Part shown: positions 48,363-56,479 of the stretch, piece by piece
Layout: every line of letters begins with the position of its first letter
Numbering within the stretch: position 1 is the stretch's first letter
NCBI RefSeq assembly: GCF_002205165.1
Contig: NZ_NIVS01000001.1
Location: 18,863-82,862 of the forward strand
DNA from: Stenotrophomonas maltophilia
GTDB taxonomy: Bacteria; Pseudomonadota; Gammaproteobacteria; Xanthomonadales; Xanthomonadaceae
Direction of reading: 5' to 3'
Length of the DNA: 64,000 bases
Made by a program: the position numbers and the translations under genes
Notes under the pieces: model-generated
Databases searched by the model: none
Told to the model about the DNA's origin: nothing
The model's input: the letters and a program-made list of their open reading frames with translations, nothing else

Positions 48363-49475
48363 TTACCAGCCCATCTTCATGAACCACAGTGCGGCGAACG
48401 CATCGAGGATGATCACCAGCGAAATCGCCTGTACCACGCTGGAGGTGGTGCGCTCGCCGACCGACTGCGCGGTGCCTTCAACCTTGAGGCCTTCCAGACA
48501 GCCGATCAGGCCGATCACCAGCGCGAACACCGGGGCCTTGGACAGGCCGACCAGCATGTTGCGCACTTCCATGGTGTCGTGCATCCGCGCGATATACATC
48601 TGCGGCGGGATATCCAGATCGAACGCGCCCACGGTGATGCCACCGGCCAGGCCGGCGACCATCGCGATGAAGGTCAGCAGCGGCAGCGTGATCAGCAAGG
48701 CGATCAGGCGCGGCAGCACCAGCAGGTCGACCGGGTCCAGGCCGAGCGTCTTCATCGCGTCGATTTCTTCGCGCGCCTTCATCGCACCGATCTGCGCGGT
48801 GAACGCACTGGCGGTGCGGCCGGCCAGCACGATGGCGGTCAACAGCACCGCGAACTCGCGCAGGAAGGCGATGCTGACCAGTTCGACCACATAGATCTCC
48901 GCGCCGAAGTCGCGCAGGATCGTGGAGCCGAGGAAGGCGATCACCGCGCCGACCAGGTACGACAACAGGGCCACCAGCGGCACCGCGTCCAGGCCGACCT
49001 GCTCCATCTGGGCGACGGTGGCAGTGAGACGGAAACGGCGCGGTTCCTTGATCAGGCGCGCACCCTTGACCAGGTTCTCGCCCAGGAAACTGGCCAACGC
49101 CACGATGTTGTGGCCCATGCCATGCACGCTGACACCCAGCCGCTCCAGCGCGGCCAGCACGCCGAAGTCGCGCTTGGCCTTGGGGCGGTCGTCGGCAACT
49201 TCCTCGATGGTGGAGACCAGTGCGCGATGTTCCTCGCGGAACGTCACCGCGTCCTCGCCGAGGTCGGCACGGTGGGCCACGCGCAGCAGCTGCAGCACGC
49301 CGGCCGAGTCGAGCAGGGTGATCCCGCTGGCGTCCAGCCCGGTCACTTTCTCCGGAAGGCCGCGCAGCACTTCGGCCGCGTCCAGCGCGGTGCGTAATGT
49401 CCAATGGCCAGACAACCGGATCAGGCCGGGGTCCTGGGCATCCTGCTCGAGATGGGGGGCTTGGTCTGAGGTCAT
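48363..49475 (-). CDS. Mla/Mce-type permease with N-terminal STAS domain
   Basis: 370 residues. Residues about 15-105 form a STAS-like domain (LSGHWTLRTALDAAEVL, GLDASGITLLDSAGVLQLLRVA); residues 125-370 are an MlaE/YrbE permease (QMEQVGLDAVPLVALLSYLVGAVIAF, AGRTASAFTAQIGAMKAREEIDAMKTLGLDP, VEGTAQSVGERTTSSVVQAI). In E. coli the STAS protein MlaB is separate; here it is fused. No mlaC gene follows, so lipid transfer may be direct through the long MlaD tail. ATG 49475; a 67-codon extension upstream overlaps the divergent promoter and is rejected. Confidence 0.92.
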   Translation of the reverse strand: MTSDQAPHLEQDAQDPGLIRLSGHWTLRTALDAAEVLRGLPEKVTGLDASGITLLDSAGVLQLLRVAHRADLGEDAVTFREEHRALVSTIEEVADDRPKAKRDFGVLAALERLGVSVHGMGHNIVALASFLGENLVKGARLIKEPRRFRLTATVAQMEQVGLDAVPLVALLSYLVGAVIAFLGSTILRDFGAEIYVVELVSIAFLREFAVLLTAIVLAGRTASAFTAQIGAMKAREEIDAMKTLGLDPVDLLVLPRLIALLITLPLLTFIAMVAGLAGGITVGAFDLDIPPQMYIARMHDTMEVRNMLVGLSKAPVFALVIGLIGCLEGLKVEGTAQSVGERTTSSVVQAISLVIILDAFAALWFMKMGW

Positions 49476-49621
49476 GTAGGCGTCCTGCGCGCAGCATAAC
49501 CTGTCCGGGTGCATGGCTCGCGTATGCGCCGGAGCAGGCTGAACGCGTCGGTCAGTGCGCCCAGCGCCCGCACACCGGCGCACGATGACACCGGGATTCT
49601 TCAGGCCGGGGCGTGTTCGGG

Positions 49622-49635
49622 TAATACTACGGCGC
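49622..49635 (+). promoter_or_regulatory. Possible -10 element giving a near-leaderless transcript
   Basis: TAATAC (49622-49627) preceded by GG sits only 9 bases before the ATG at 49636, so a start site at the usual distance would fall at or next to the start codon. No good -35 is seen, and no Shine-Dalgarno can fit. Pattern-based only. Confidence 0.3.
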
Positions 49636-50895
49636 ATGTCTGCCGACGCCCCCACCATCGTTGCACCACCGGCCACCTACGCACAGCGCGTGGCCTTCGT
49701 TTCGGAAATGGCCGGGCGCCTGCACAGCTATGGCACCACCGCGCAGCGGCTGGAGGCAGCCGTGGTCGCGCTGGCGCAGCGGCTGGACCTGGATTGCGAG
49801 CCGTGGTCGAACCCGACCGGCCTGATCCTGAGTTTCAGCGACCCGACCAAGGCCATCGGTTCATCGGACATCACCCGCGTGATCCGGCTGGCACCGGGCG
49901 AAAACGACCTGCATAAACTCAGCATCGCCGACCAGATCACCGACGCGGTGGCCAACGGCACCATGAGCATCGCGCAGGGCCATACCGCACTGCGCCAGCT
50001 GGACAAGGACCCCGGCCGCTGGGGCAAGATCCGCACCATTCTTTCCTACAGCCTGGGCGCGGCGGGCGTGGCCGGCCTATGGAAACTGCCGTGGCTGGAT
50101 ATCGCCACCGCTGGCGTGATCGGCCTGCTGATCGGCGTCATGGGCATGTATACCGACCGCCGCCCGGCCACGCGCGAAGCCAACGAAGCGCTGGCGGCCC
50201 TGCTGGCCGGCTCGGTGGCCACGCTGGTGGCCTCCTTCATCGGGGCGCTCAACCTCAACACGGTGATCATCGCCTCGCTGGTGGTGCTGCTGCCCGGGAT
50301 GTCGCTGACCAATGCGGTCAATGAACTGGCCAGCCAGCATTGGGTGTCGGGCACGGCGCGGTTTGCCGGTGCGGTGACCACGATTCTGAAACTGACCGTG
50401 GGCGCGGTGATCGCGGTGACGTTGTCCGGCATCGTCGGACTGGAGCCGCTGGTGCGTGCTTCGCGGCCGCAGGCCGATTGGGTCGAGTGGGGCGCGTTGC
50501 TGCTGGCCGCGTTCGCGTTTGCGATGCTGTTCAAAGCCAACCGCCGCGATTTCCCGTGGGTGATGGCCGCGGCGGTGGCCGGCTATGCGATTTCCAAGTT
50601 CGCGGGCCAGGCCTGGGGCATACCGGCGGGCATTTTCATGTCGGCGATGCTGCTGACCGCGGCGGGTAATCTGTTCGGTCGCCTGGCGCAGCGGCCGGGC
50701 GCGATCATCCGCCTGCCCGGCATCATCATGCTGGTGCCCGGCAGCACCAGCCTTCGCGGCGTGCTGACGCTGGTCCAGCAGCAGGACATGAGCGCCGGGC
50801 AGACGGTGTTGATGACCGTGCTCAACGTGGTGATGGCGCTGGTGGCCGGCCTGCTGTTCGGCAACCTGTTGATCCCGGCGCGCAAGAATCTCTGA
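49636..50895 (+). CDS. Threonine/serine exporter family membrane protein (ThrE-like)
   Basis: 419 residues. The N-terminal 120 residues form a soluble ThrE domain (FVSEMAGRLHSYGTTAQRLEAAV, ITDAVANGTMSIAQGHTALRQL), followed by about ten transmembrane helices in two halves (IGLLIGVMGMYTDRR, LNTVIIASLVVLLPGMSLTNAVNELAS, then IRLPGIIMLVPGSTSLRGVL). Such fused proteins export threonine, serine or small peptides. ATG 49636 is the first start consistent with family homology. Divergent from the Mce operon. Confidence 0.88.
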   Translation: MSADAPTIVAPPATYAQRVAFVSEMAGRLHSYGTTAQRLEAAVVALAQRLDLDCEPWSNPTGLILSFSDPTKAIGSSDITRVIRLAPGENDLHKLSIADQITDAVANGTMSIAQGHTALRQLDKDPGRWGKIRTILSYSLGAAGVAGLWKLPWLDIATAGVIGLLIGVMGMYTDRRPATREANEALAALLAGSVATLVASFIGALNLNTVIIASLVVLLPGMSLTNAVNELASQHWVSGTARFAGAVTTILKLTVGAVIAVTLSGIVGLEPLVRASRPQADWVEWGALLLAAFAFAMLFKANRRDFPWVMAAAVAGYAISKFAGQAWGIPAGIFMSAMLLTAAGNLFGRLAQRPGAIIRLPGIIMLVPGSTSLRGVLTLVQQQDMSAGQTVLMTVLNVVMALVAGLLFGNLLIPARKNL

Positions 50896-50930
50896 CCGCG
50901 CCGGTTACTCCGCGCGCTGTCGACGGGTAC

Positions 50931-50959
50931 GAAAACGCCAGCGCGAGGCTGGCGTTTTC
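50931..50959. terminator. Bidirectional terminator between ThrE-like and H-NS-like genes
   Basis: A perfect 12-bp stem (50931-50942 with 50948-50959) includes AAAA on the left arm and TTTT on the right, giving T-rich exits in both directions between convergent genes. Confidence 0.82.
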
Positions 50960-50982
50960 ATGTGCAGCAGTGACTGACCGGC

Positions 50983-51357
50983 TTACTTCTTGATCAGGAA
51001 CTCTTCGACCTTCTTGCCCTTGGCGGTATGCGCGGCCAGCCAACGCGGCTGCTTGCCACGGCCGGTCCAGGTTTCCTTCGGGTTGGCCGGGTTGCGGTAC
51101 TTCGGGGCGACCTTGCCAAGTTTGCGCACGGCCTTGGCCGGGGCCTTGGTGGCCTTTGCGGCACGGCCGCGTGCGGCCGGGGCGGCGCCGCCGAACAGTT
51201 CTTCCACCGAATAGCCCTGGGCCTTGGCCAGCTTGGTCAGCTGTGCGCGGACCTTGCTGATCGCCGGACGCTTGGCCACGATGGTCTGCTGCTTCTTGGC
51301 GTTCTTGATCAGCGCGCCCAGCTCTTTGGCGGACAGGCCGCTCAGGTCAATGCTCAT
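50983..51357 (-). CDS. H-NS family nucleoid-associated protein
   Basis: A 124-residue xenogeneic-silencer type protein. N-terminal helical oligomerisation segment (LSAKELGALIKNAKKQQ, VRAQLTKLAKAQGYSVEELFG), an Ala/Lys-rich linker, and the C-terminal H-NS DNA-binding block KYRNPANPKETWTGRGKQPRWL, matching the xanthomonad variant (Y-R-N-P-x-N-x-x-x-T-W-x-G-R-G). GGAG lies 4 bases before the ATG. Such proteins silence AT-rich DNA and would be expected to act on the low-GC O-antigen block; that is inference. Confidence 0.92.
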   Translation of the reverse strand: MSIDLSGLSAKELGALIKNAKKQQTIVAKRPAISKVRAQLTKLAKAQGYSVEELFGGAAPAARGRAAKATKAPAKAVRKLGKVAPKYRNPANPKETWTGRGKQPRWLAAHTAKGKKVEEFLIKK

Positions 51358-51477
51358 CTACTACTCCGCAATATATTAAGGACAGGGTGAGCCGGTCCTT
51401 GGCATCGGAAACAGCATACATTCTCTTTTGCGAAATACACAAACAAACCGGAGATATTGAAACCGGGTCCGCCATTG

Positions 51478-51502
51478 AAAAGGCCGGGTTACTCACCCGG
51501 CC
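51478..51502 (-). terminator. Terminator of proS
   Basis: GGCCGGGT (51482-51489) pairs with ACCCGGCC (51495-51502). On the minus strand the hairpin is followed by TTTTCAAT, 8 bases past the proS stop. Confidence 0.85.
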
Positions 51503-51509
51503 TTTGTCA

Positions 51510-53201
51510 TTACTTCGTCAATTTCGCCAGCAGTGCGTCCTTGTCCAGGACCTCCGCTTCGGCGGCATTGCGCGCGCGGTACTCGAACGTGCCGGCGGCG
51601 ACGCCGCGTTCGGAGACCACGATCCGGTGCGGGACACCGATCAGTTCCATGTCGGCGAACATCGCGCCCGGGCGCAGGCCGCGGTCGTCCAGGGCCACGT
51701 CCAGGCCGGCAGCCTGCAGCTGTGCCAGCAGGTCGGCGGCGGTGGCCGCCACGGTCTCGTCCTGCTTCGGGTTGATCATGCAGACCACCACCTGCCACGG
51801 CGCCATCGCGTCGGGCCAGATAATGCCGGCGTCGTCATGATTCTGCTCGATCGCCGCGGCGACGATGCGCGAAATACCGATGCCGTAGCAGCCCATCGCC
51901 AATACCGCGGCCTTGCCGTTCTCGTCGAGCACGGTCGCATTCAACGCCTGCGCGTACTGGCGGCCGAGCTGGAACACGTGGCCGACTTCGATACCGCGCG
52001 CGATCTTCAGTTCACCGCCATCGGCGGCACGATCACCGGCCTTGGCGTTGCGGATGTCCGCTACTTCCGGTTCGGGCAGGTCGCGGCCCCAGTTGACGCC
52101 GGCGATATGGAAACCGGCTTCATTGGCACCGATGACGAAATCGGCCAGTGCGGCGACGTCGCGGTCGGCCACGATGCGGATCGGCTGGGCCGGATTGAGC
52201 GGGCCGAGAAAGCCCGGCTCGCTGCCCAGGTGCGTGGCGATCTCCGCCTCGCTGGCCATGCGATAGCCCTGCAGGCCCTCGACCTTGCCCAGCTTGATTT
52301 CATTGACGTCGTGATCGCCGCGCACCAGCGCCAGCACGAAACCGGCTTCGCTCATGATCGCGATCGACTTGACCGTGCGCTCCAGGCCCAGGCCAAGCAG
52401 GGCGGCCACTGCCTCGCAGGTTTTCTGCGTGGGCGTTTCGACCTTGCGCAGTGATTCGCTGCCGGCCGGGCGCTCGCCGGGGGCGGCAGCGATGGCGGCT
52501 TCCATATTGGCCGCGTAATCCGAACCGGTGGAAAACACCAGCGCATCTTCGCCGGACTCGGCGATCACGTGGAATTCCTGCGAGGCGTCGCCACCGATCG
52601 CGCCGGAGTCGGCCTGCACCATGCGGAAATCCAGGCCCAGGCGGGTGAAGATGCGGGCATAGGCCGACTTCATGTTTTCATATTCGCGCACCAGGCACTC
52701 ATCGTGCAGGTGGAAAGAATATGCATCCTTCATCAGGAATTCGCGCGAGCGCATCACGCCGAAGCGCGGGCGGATCTCATCGCGGAACTTGGTCTGGATC
52801 TGGAAGAAGTTGACCGGCAGCTGCTTGTAGCTGGACAGTTCCTGGCGCGCGAAATCGGCGGCGGCTTCTTCAGCGGTCGGGCTGTAGCAGAACACCTGCT
52901 CCTTGCGATCCTTGATCTTGAGCAGCTGCGGGCCGAACTTTTCCCAGCGGCCGGTGGCTTCCCACAGTTCCTTGGGCTGGATGGTCGGAATCTGGAATTC
53001 CACCGCGCCGGCACGCTCCATTTCCTCACGCACGATGCGCTCGACCTTGCGCAGCACGCGCAGGCCCAGCGGCGACCAGGTGTACAGCCCCGAGGCCAGC
53101 TTGCGGATCATGCCCGCGCGCAGCATCAAGCGGTGGCTGGTCAGCTCCGCGTCGCTGGGGGTTTCCTTGGTGGTGTGCAGGTGGAACTGGGAGAGGCGCA
53201 T
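51510..53201 (-). CDS. proS: Prolyl-tRNA synthetase
   Basis: Class II aminoacyl-tRNA synthetase. 563 residues, bacterial type with an inserted editing domain between motifs 2 and 3. [23 protein letters not shown] start, motif 1/2 region [18 protein letters not shown] and [26 protein letters not shown], editing domain about 225-390, motif 3 [18 protein letters not shown], and anticodon-binding C-terminus. ATG 53201 corresponds to the family start; upstream frame is Pro/Arg-rich noise. Monocistronic with a clear terminator. Confidence 0.97.
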   Translation of the reverse strand: MRLSQFHLHTTKETPSDAELTSHRLMLRAGMIRKLASGLYTWSPLGLRVLRKVERIVREEMERAGAVEFQIPTIQPKELWEATGRWEKFGPQLLKIKDRKEQVFCYSPTAEEAAADFARQELSSYKQLPVNFFQIQTKFRDEIRPRFGVMRSREFLMKDAYSFHLHDECLVREYENMKSAYARIFTRLGLDFRMVQADSGAIGGDASQEFHVIAESGEDALVFSTGSDYAANMEAAIAAAPGERPAGSESLRKVETPTQKTCEAVAALLGLGLERTVKSIAIMSEAGFVLALVRGDHDVNEIKLGKVEGLQGYRMASEAEIATHLGSEPGFLGPLNPAQPIRIVADRDVAALADFVIGANEAGFHIAGVNWGRDLPEPEVADIRNAKAGDRAADGGELKIARGIEVGHVFQLGRQYAQALNATVLDENGKAAVLAMGCYGIGISRIVAAAIEQNHDDAGIIWPDAMAPWQVVVCMINPKQDETVAATAADLLAQLQAAGLDVALDDRGLRPGAMFADMELIGVPHRIVVSERGVAAGTFEYRARNAAEAEVLDKDALLAKLTK

Positions 53202-53298
53202 CGTCGGCTTCGCTGAACGGCAGAAGCCGATATTCTGCCAGTCCGGCCGCCGCGATGGGTGCTGGCGGTGGTTTTGGCCCCTCGCAGGGGCCGGCGGC

Positions 53299-53673
53299 TC
53301 AGGCCTTGGGCGTGCAGTAGGCCTGGATGGCGGCTTCGGCGAGGGTCTTCTGGGCGCTGCGCTGCTCATCGGTCAGGGCGGTATCGGGCTTGCCATCGCC
53401 ATCGGTGTCCTGCAGAACCTTGCCGGGCCCGTCGAGCAGGGCCAGATTGCCGCGGGCGGTGGTGCAGGCGCTGTTCTCGGCCGGGGCGGCCGCCGTCGCG
53501 CGCGGGGCCGGGTCCCGGTTCTCGACCTGGCGGGCCTCGTATTTCTGCCCGGTCGGCGGCTTTTCCGAATACTGGGTGACGCCGTTGGCGTCTTTCCACT
53601 TGTAGACGTTGCCAGCGCTGGCCGCGGCGCTGGCGAGCAGCAGCAGGGCGCTCAGACGGGACAGGGCACGCAT
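53299..53673 (-). CDS. DUF4124-containing exported protein
   Basis: 124 residues with a signal peptide ([17 protein letters not shown]) and directly after it the DUF4124 motif [19 protein letters not shown]. The C-terminal half carries [17 protein letters not shown], an EF-hand-like acidic loop, and two Cys that could form a disulfide. The family is common in the periplasm of gamma- and betaproteobacteria; function unknown. ATG 53673; a long antisense extension over pssA is not coding. Confidence 0.8.
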   Translation of the reverse strand: MRALSRLSALLLLASAAASAGNVYKWKDANGVTQYSEKPPTGQKYEARQVENRDPAPRATAAAPAENSACTTARGNLALLDGPGKVLQDTDGDGKPDTALTDEQRSAQKTLAEAAIQAYCTPKA

Positions 53674-53745
53674 GGCAACTCCGGGAACGGGGCAGAACCA
53701 CGATTGCAGCACCCCGGGCCGGTGCTGGCAAGCTAAACTGGCCGC

Positions 53746-54525
53746 ATGGATCAACTGAAACCCCCGCCGCGCTCGCGCAGCATTTACCTGCTGCCCAACC
53801 TGTTCACTACCGCAGGCCTGTTCGCCGGCTTCTACGCGATCATCGCCGCGGCCAACGGCGACTTCGTCAACGCCGCCATCGCCGTGTTCGTCGCGGCGGT
53901 CATGGACGGCCTGGACGGCCGCGTGGCCCGGCTGACCGGGACCAGCAGCGAATTCGGCGTGCAGTACGACTCGCTGGCCGATCTGGTCAGCTTCGGCATG
54001 GCCCCGGCCCTGGTGATGTACCACTGGTCGCTGTCCTGGCTGAAGTTCGACGACCCGGTGCTCGGCCGCGTCGGCTGGGCGGTCGCCTTCCTGTATGCCG
54101 CCTGCGCTGCATTGCGCCTTGCCCGCTTCAATACCCAGGTCACCGTGGTCGACAAGCGCTGGTTCATCGGCCTGGCCAGCCCGGCCGCGGCCGGCCTGAT
54201 GATGTCTTTCGTCTGGGCCTTTGCCGATGGCAACCTGGGCTGGGACGGCAACCAGCTGCGTTATGTCGCCCTGGGCGTGACCCTGGTGTCGGCCCTGCTG
54301 ATGGTCAGCCGGATCCGCTTCTGGAGCTTCAAGGGCAGTGGCGAGAAGGGACCGCGCGCGGACCGCGTGCCGTTCCTGGCGCTGGCCCTGGTACCGATCG
54401 CCATCGCGATCATGGTCATCGATCTGCCGCGCGTGCTGTTCGCGGTGGGCGTGGTGTATGCCCTGTCCGGCCCGTGCTACTGGGTGTGGCAGCGTACCCG
54501 CAAGACGGTCGAGCCGAACGCGTGA
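53746..54525 (+). CDS. pssA: CDP-diacylglycerol-serine O-phosphatidyltransferase
   Basis: Makes phosphatidylserine, precursor of phosphatidylethanolamine, at the inner membrane. 259 residues with about eight helices and the CDP-alcohol phosphatidyltransferase signature DGLDGRVARLTG...EFGVQYDSLADL (residues 46-72), which is the integral-membrane PssA type, not the phospholipase-D-like E. coli enzyme. GTGA overlap (54522-54525) couples it to the probable holD. Confidence 0.94.
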   Translation: MDQLKPPPRSRSIYLLPNLFTTAGLFAGFYAIIAAANGDFVNAAIAVFVAAVMDGLDGRVARLTGTSSEFGVQYDSLADLVSFGMAPALVMYHWSLSWLKFDDPVLGRVGWAVAFLYAACAALRLARFNTQVTVVDKRWFIGLASPAAAGLMMSFVWAFADGNLGWDGNQLRYVALGVTLVSALLMVSRIRFWSFKGSGEKGPRADRVPFLALALVPIAIAIMVIDLPRVLFAVGVVYALSGPCYWVWQRTRKTVEPNA

Positions 54526-55004
54526 GCGGGCAGGCGCTGCCGCCATTGTGGTCGCCGGCGCAGCAGTCCTGGCTGCAGGCCATGGGCTACACGGTATTCG
54601 TCGATGGCAGTGTCGCGCCGGAAGCGTCGGTGGCGCCGGAGGTCGAGCTGCGCGTGGCCCCGGTTGCCGAGCCGCCGGCGCCTGCGCGCCCCTCGCGCCC
54701 GCCAGCGCCGGCGGATGAGCCGCCAGCGGCACGGCGCAGCGCCCCGCGCACGGTGGAAGAACAGGCACCGGCCCGTCCGTCGGCGGCCACGCCGGCACGC
54801 GCCAGTGGCGGGCGCCGCGCGGCGGTACGGATGCCCGATCGCCTGCAGATCGCCCTGCTGCGCGCCTCCGGCTGCAACCCGGCCGAGCCGGATACCCAGG
54901 CCTTGATGGCGAGCTGGAACCTGGATGAACTGCGCAGCAGCGCGGCCGCCAAGCGTGCGTTGTGGCCGCAGCTGCGCGCCCTGCGCAAACGGGGCCGCCC
55001 GTGA
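54522..55004 (+). CDS. holD: Probable DNA polymerase III psi subunit
   Basis: A 160-residue protein. The N-terminus (LPPLWSPAQQSWLQAMGYTV) resembles the short helical segment of HolD that binds chi, and the C-terminus (SSAAAKRALWPQLRALRK) resembles the E. coli HolD block ending in ARAALWQQI. Between them lies a Pro/Ala/Glu-rich linker (about 40-95). Position supports the call: holD-rimI is the E. coli order, and rimI follows here with a four-base overlap. HolD is very divergent in general, which is why it is usually annotated hypothetical. The chi partner holC lies 4.5 kb away. Confidence 0.6.
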   Translation: MSGQALPPLWSPAQQSWLQAMGYTVFVDGSVAPEASVAPEVELRVAPVAEPPAPARPSRPPAPADEPPAARRSAPRTVEEQAPARPSAATPARASGGRRAAVRMPDRLQIALLRASGCNPAEPDTQALMASWNLDELRSSAAAKRALWPQLRALRKRGRP

Positions 55005-55498
55005 GCGCGGTGAGCTCGCCGCGGCCGTTGTCGCTGCGCGCGCTGCGCGAAAGCGACCTCAATGCGGTGATGGCGATCGAAGTGCGTGGTTATCCGTATC
55101 CGTGGACCCGCGGCATCTTCCAGGATTGCCTGCGGGCCGGTTATCCCGGCCTGGCGATGGAAGAGGACGGCCTGCTGATGGGCTACGGCCTGCTCAGCAT
55201 CGCCGCCGATGAAGCCCATATCCTCAATATCTGCGTGGACCCGCTGTGCCAGTCGCGCGGTCACGGTCGTCATCTGCTGCGCGCGCTGGTAAAGCTGGCG
55301 CGTGACCACGGTGCGCACCGCGTGTTCCTGGAAGTGCGGCCGTCCAATACCCCAGCGGTGGCGCTCTACCATAGCGAAGGATTCAACGAGATCGGGCGCC
55401 GGCCGCGTTATTACCCGGCCCGTGAGGGGCGCGAGGATGCGCTGGTGATGGCGATCGAACTGGTCGACGACGATATCCAAGTGATGCCGCCGCTCTGA
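55001..55498 (+). CDS. rimI: Ribosomal-protein-alanine N-acetyltransferase
   Basis: GNAT acetyltransferase modifying the N-terminus of ribosomal protein S18. 165 residues: LRALRESDLNAVMAIE, PWTRGIFQDCLRAGYPG, NICVDPLCQSRGHGRHLL (acetyl-CoA loop QxxGxG form) and FLEVRPSNTPAVALYHSEGF. GTG start overlaps the preceding stop, so pssA, holD and rimI form one coupled run. Confidence 0.93.
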   Translation: MSAVSSPRPLSLRALRESDLNAVMAIEVRGYPYPWTRGIFQDCLRAGYPGLAMEEDGLLMGYGLLSIAADEAHILNICVDPLCQSRGHGRHLLRALVKLARDHGAHRVFLEVRPSNTPAVALYHSEGFNEIGRRPRYYPAREGREDALVMAIELVDDDIQVMPPL

Positions 55499-55513
55499 CG
55501 GCGTGGGGTGGCA

Positions 55514-56353
55514 CTACGCCATCCGCAGCAGCACCGCGCCGAGCACGATCAGGCCGGCGGCGATCCAGCGCTGGCCGGTCACGCGTTCGCGCAGCAGCCA
55601 GGCCGAGATCAGGATCCCGAACAGGATCGAGGTTTCGCGCAGTGCGGAGATCATCGCGATCGGCGCGACCGTCATGGCCCACAGCGCCAGCCCATATGAG
55701 ACCAGCGTGCCGAAACCACCGATGATGCCGTAGCCCCAGTTGCGGCGCGCGTAATCACGCAGCGCGCCGGCCCGGGTACATAGCGCCCACAGCGGCAGGG
55801 GCAGCCCGGAGAGGAGGAACAGCCACAGCGTGTAGCTCACCGCGGCGCCCGAGTGGCGTGCGCCCCAGCCATCGACCAGCGTATAGGTGGCGATGACGCC
55901 GGCATTGAGCAGGGGCAGCCACAGGTGCTGGCGTGAGGTGCCGCGGGTCATGCACAGGATGCCCAGGCAGATCAGCGCGATCCCGCTCCAGGCGATCCAG
56001 GTCAGGCGCTCGCCGAGGAACAGTGTGCTGACCAGCGCGACCAGGATCGGCGCGCAGCCGCGCATCAGCGGGTAGGACGCGCTCATGTCCGTCAGCTGGT
56101 AGGTGCGGGCGACCAGCAGGTAATACCCGACCTGGAGGAGCGTGGAGGTCGCCAGCCACGGCCAGCTCTGCGGCGCGGGGGCGGGCAGGAACGGCAGGCC
56201 GATCGCGGCGATCACCGCCGCCGAGCCGGTGACCAGCAGCGTGGTCATCAGCTTGTCGGTGCCACGTTTGACGATCGCGTTCCAGCTGGCATGCAGCAGG
56301 GCGGCGAACAGCACGATGCAGAAGATGGACAGCGACATCGTGTCGGCGGTCAT
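55514..56353 (-). CDS. EamA/DMT-family transporter
   Basis: 279 residues with ten transmembrane helices arranged as two EamA repeats (LFAALLHASWNAIVKRG, ASYPLMRGCAPILVALVSTLFLGERLT; second repeat GYGIIGGFGTLVSYGLALWAM, SALRETSILFGILISAWLLRERVT). Drug/metabolite exporters of this type move amino acids or small metabolites; the substrate cannot be read. ATG 56353; a start at the sixth codon (Met) is also possible. Transcribed away from valS with a GTAG repeat between. Confidence 0.87.
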   Translation of the reverse strand: MTADTMSLSIFCIVLFAALLHASWNAIVKRGTDKLMTTLLVTGSAAVIAAIGLPFLPAPAPQSWPWLATSTLLQVGYYLLVARTYQLTDMSASYPLMRGCAPILVALVSTLFLGERLTWIAWSGIALICLGILCMTRGTSRQHLWLPLLNAGVIATYTLVDGWGARHSGAAVSYTLWLFLLSGLPLPLWALCTRAGALRDYARRNWGYGIIGGFGTLVSYGLALWAMTVAPIAMISALRETSILFGILISAWLLRERVTGQRWIAAGLIVLGAVLLRMA

Positions 56354-56442
56354 TCATTCCATGGGCGAACCCGCATCATGCCGCAGATGCGCGGACATCG
56401 TGCCCGAAACCGCTCGGGCGGGCCCTGCATGCACTATGGGCT

Positions 56443-56473
56443 GGGTAGAGCCACGCATGGCGTGGCTCTACCC
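56443..56473. repeat. GTAG-headed palindromic repeat (SMAG-like REP)
   Basis: GGGTAGAGCCACGC (56443-56456) and its exact complement (56460-56473) enclose a 3-base loop. GTAG appears at the head on either strand. It is the clearest copy in the window and lies 7 bases beyond the valS stop, where it may also act as a terminator or mRNA-end stabiliser. Confidence 0.85.
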
Positions 56474-56479
56474 GGGCGC

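Noticed and set aside
53202..53369. N-terminal extension of prolyl-tRNA synthetase
   Set aside because: Bacterial ProS begins at MRLSQF; the extra 56 residues are Pro/Arg-rich and run over the spacer.
53674..55062. Long upstream extension of the DUF4124 protein antisense to pssA and holD
   Set aside because: The signal peptide starts at 53673 and the extension is low-complexity antisense reading of well-supported genes.
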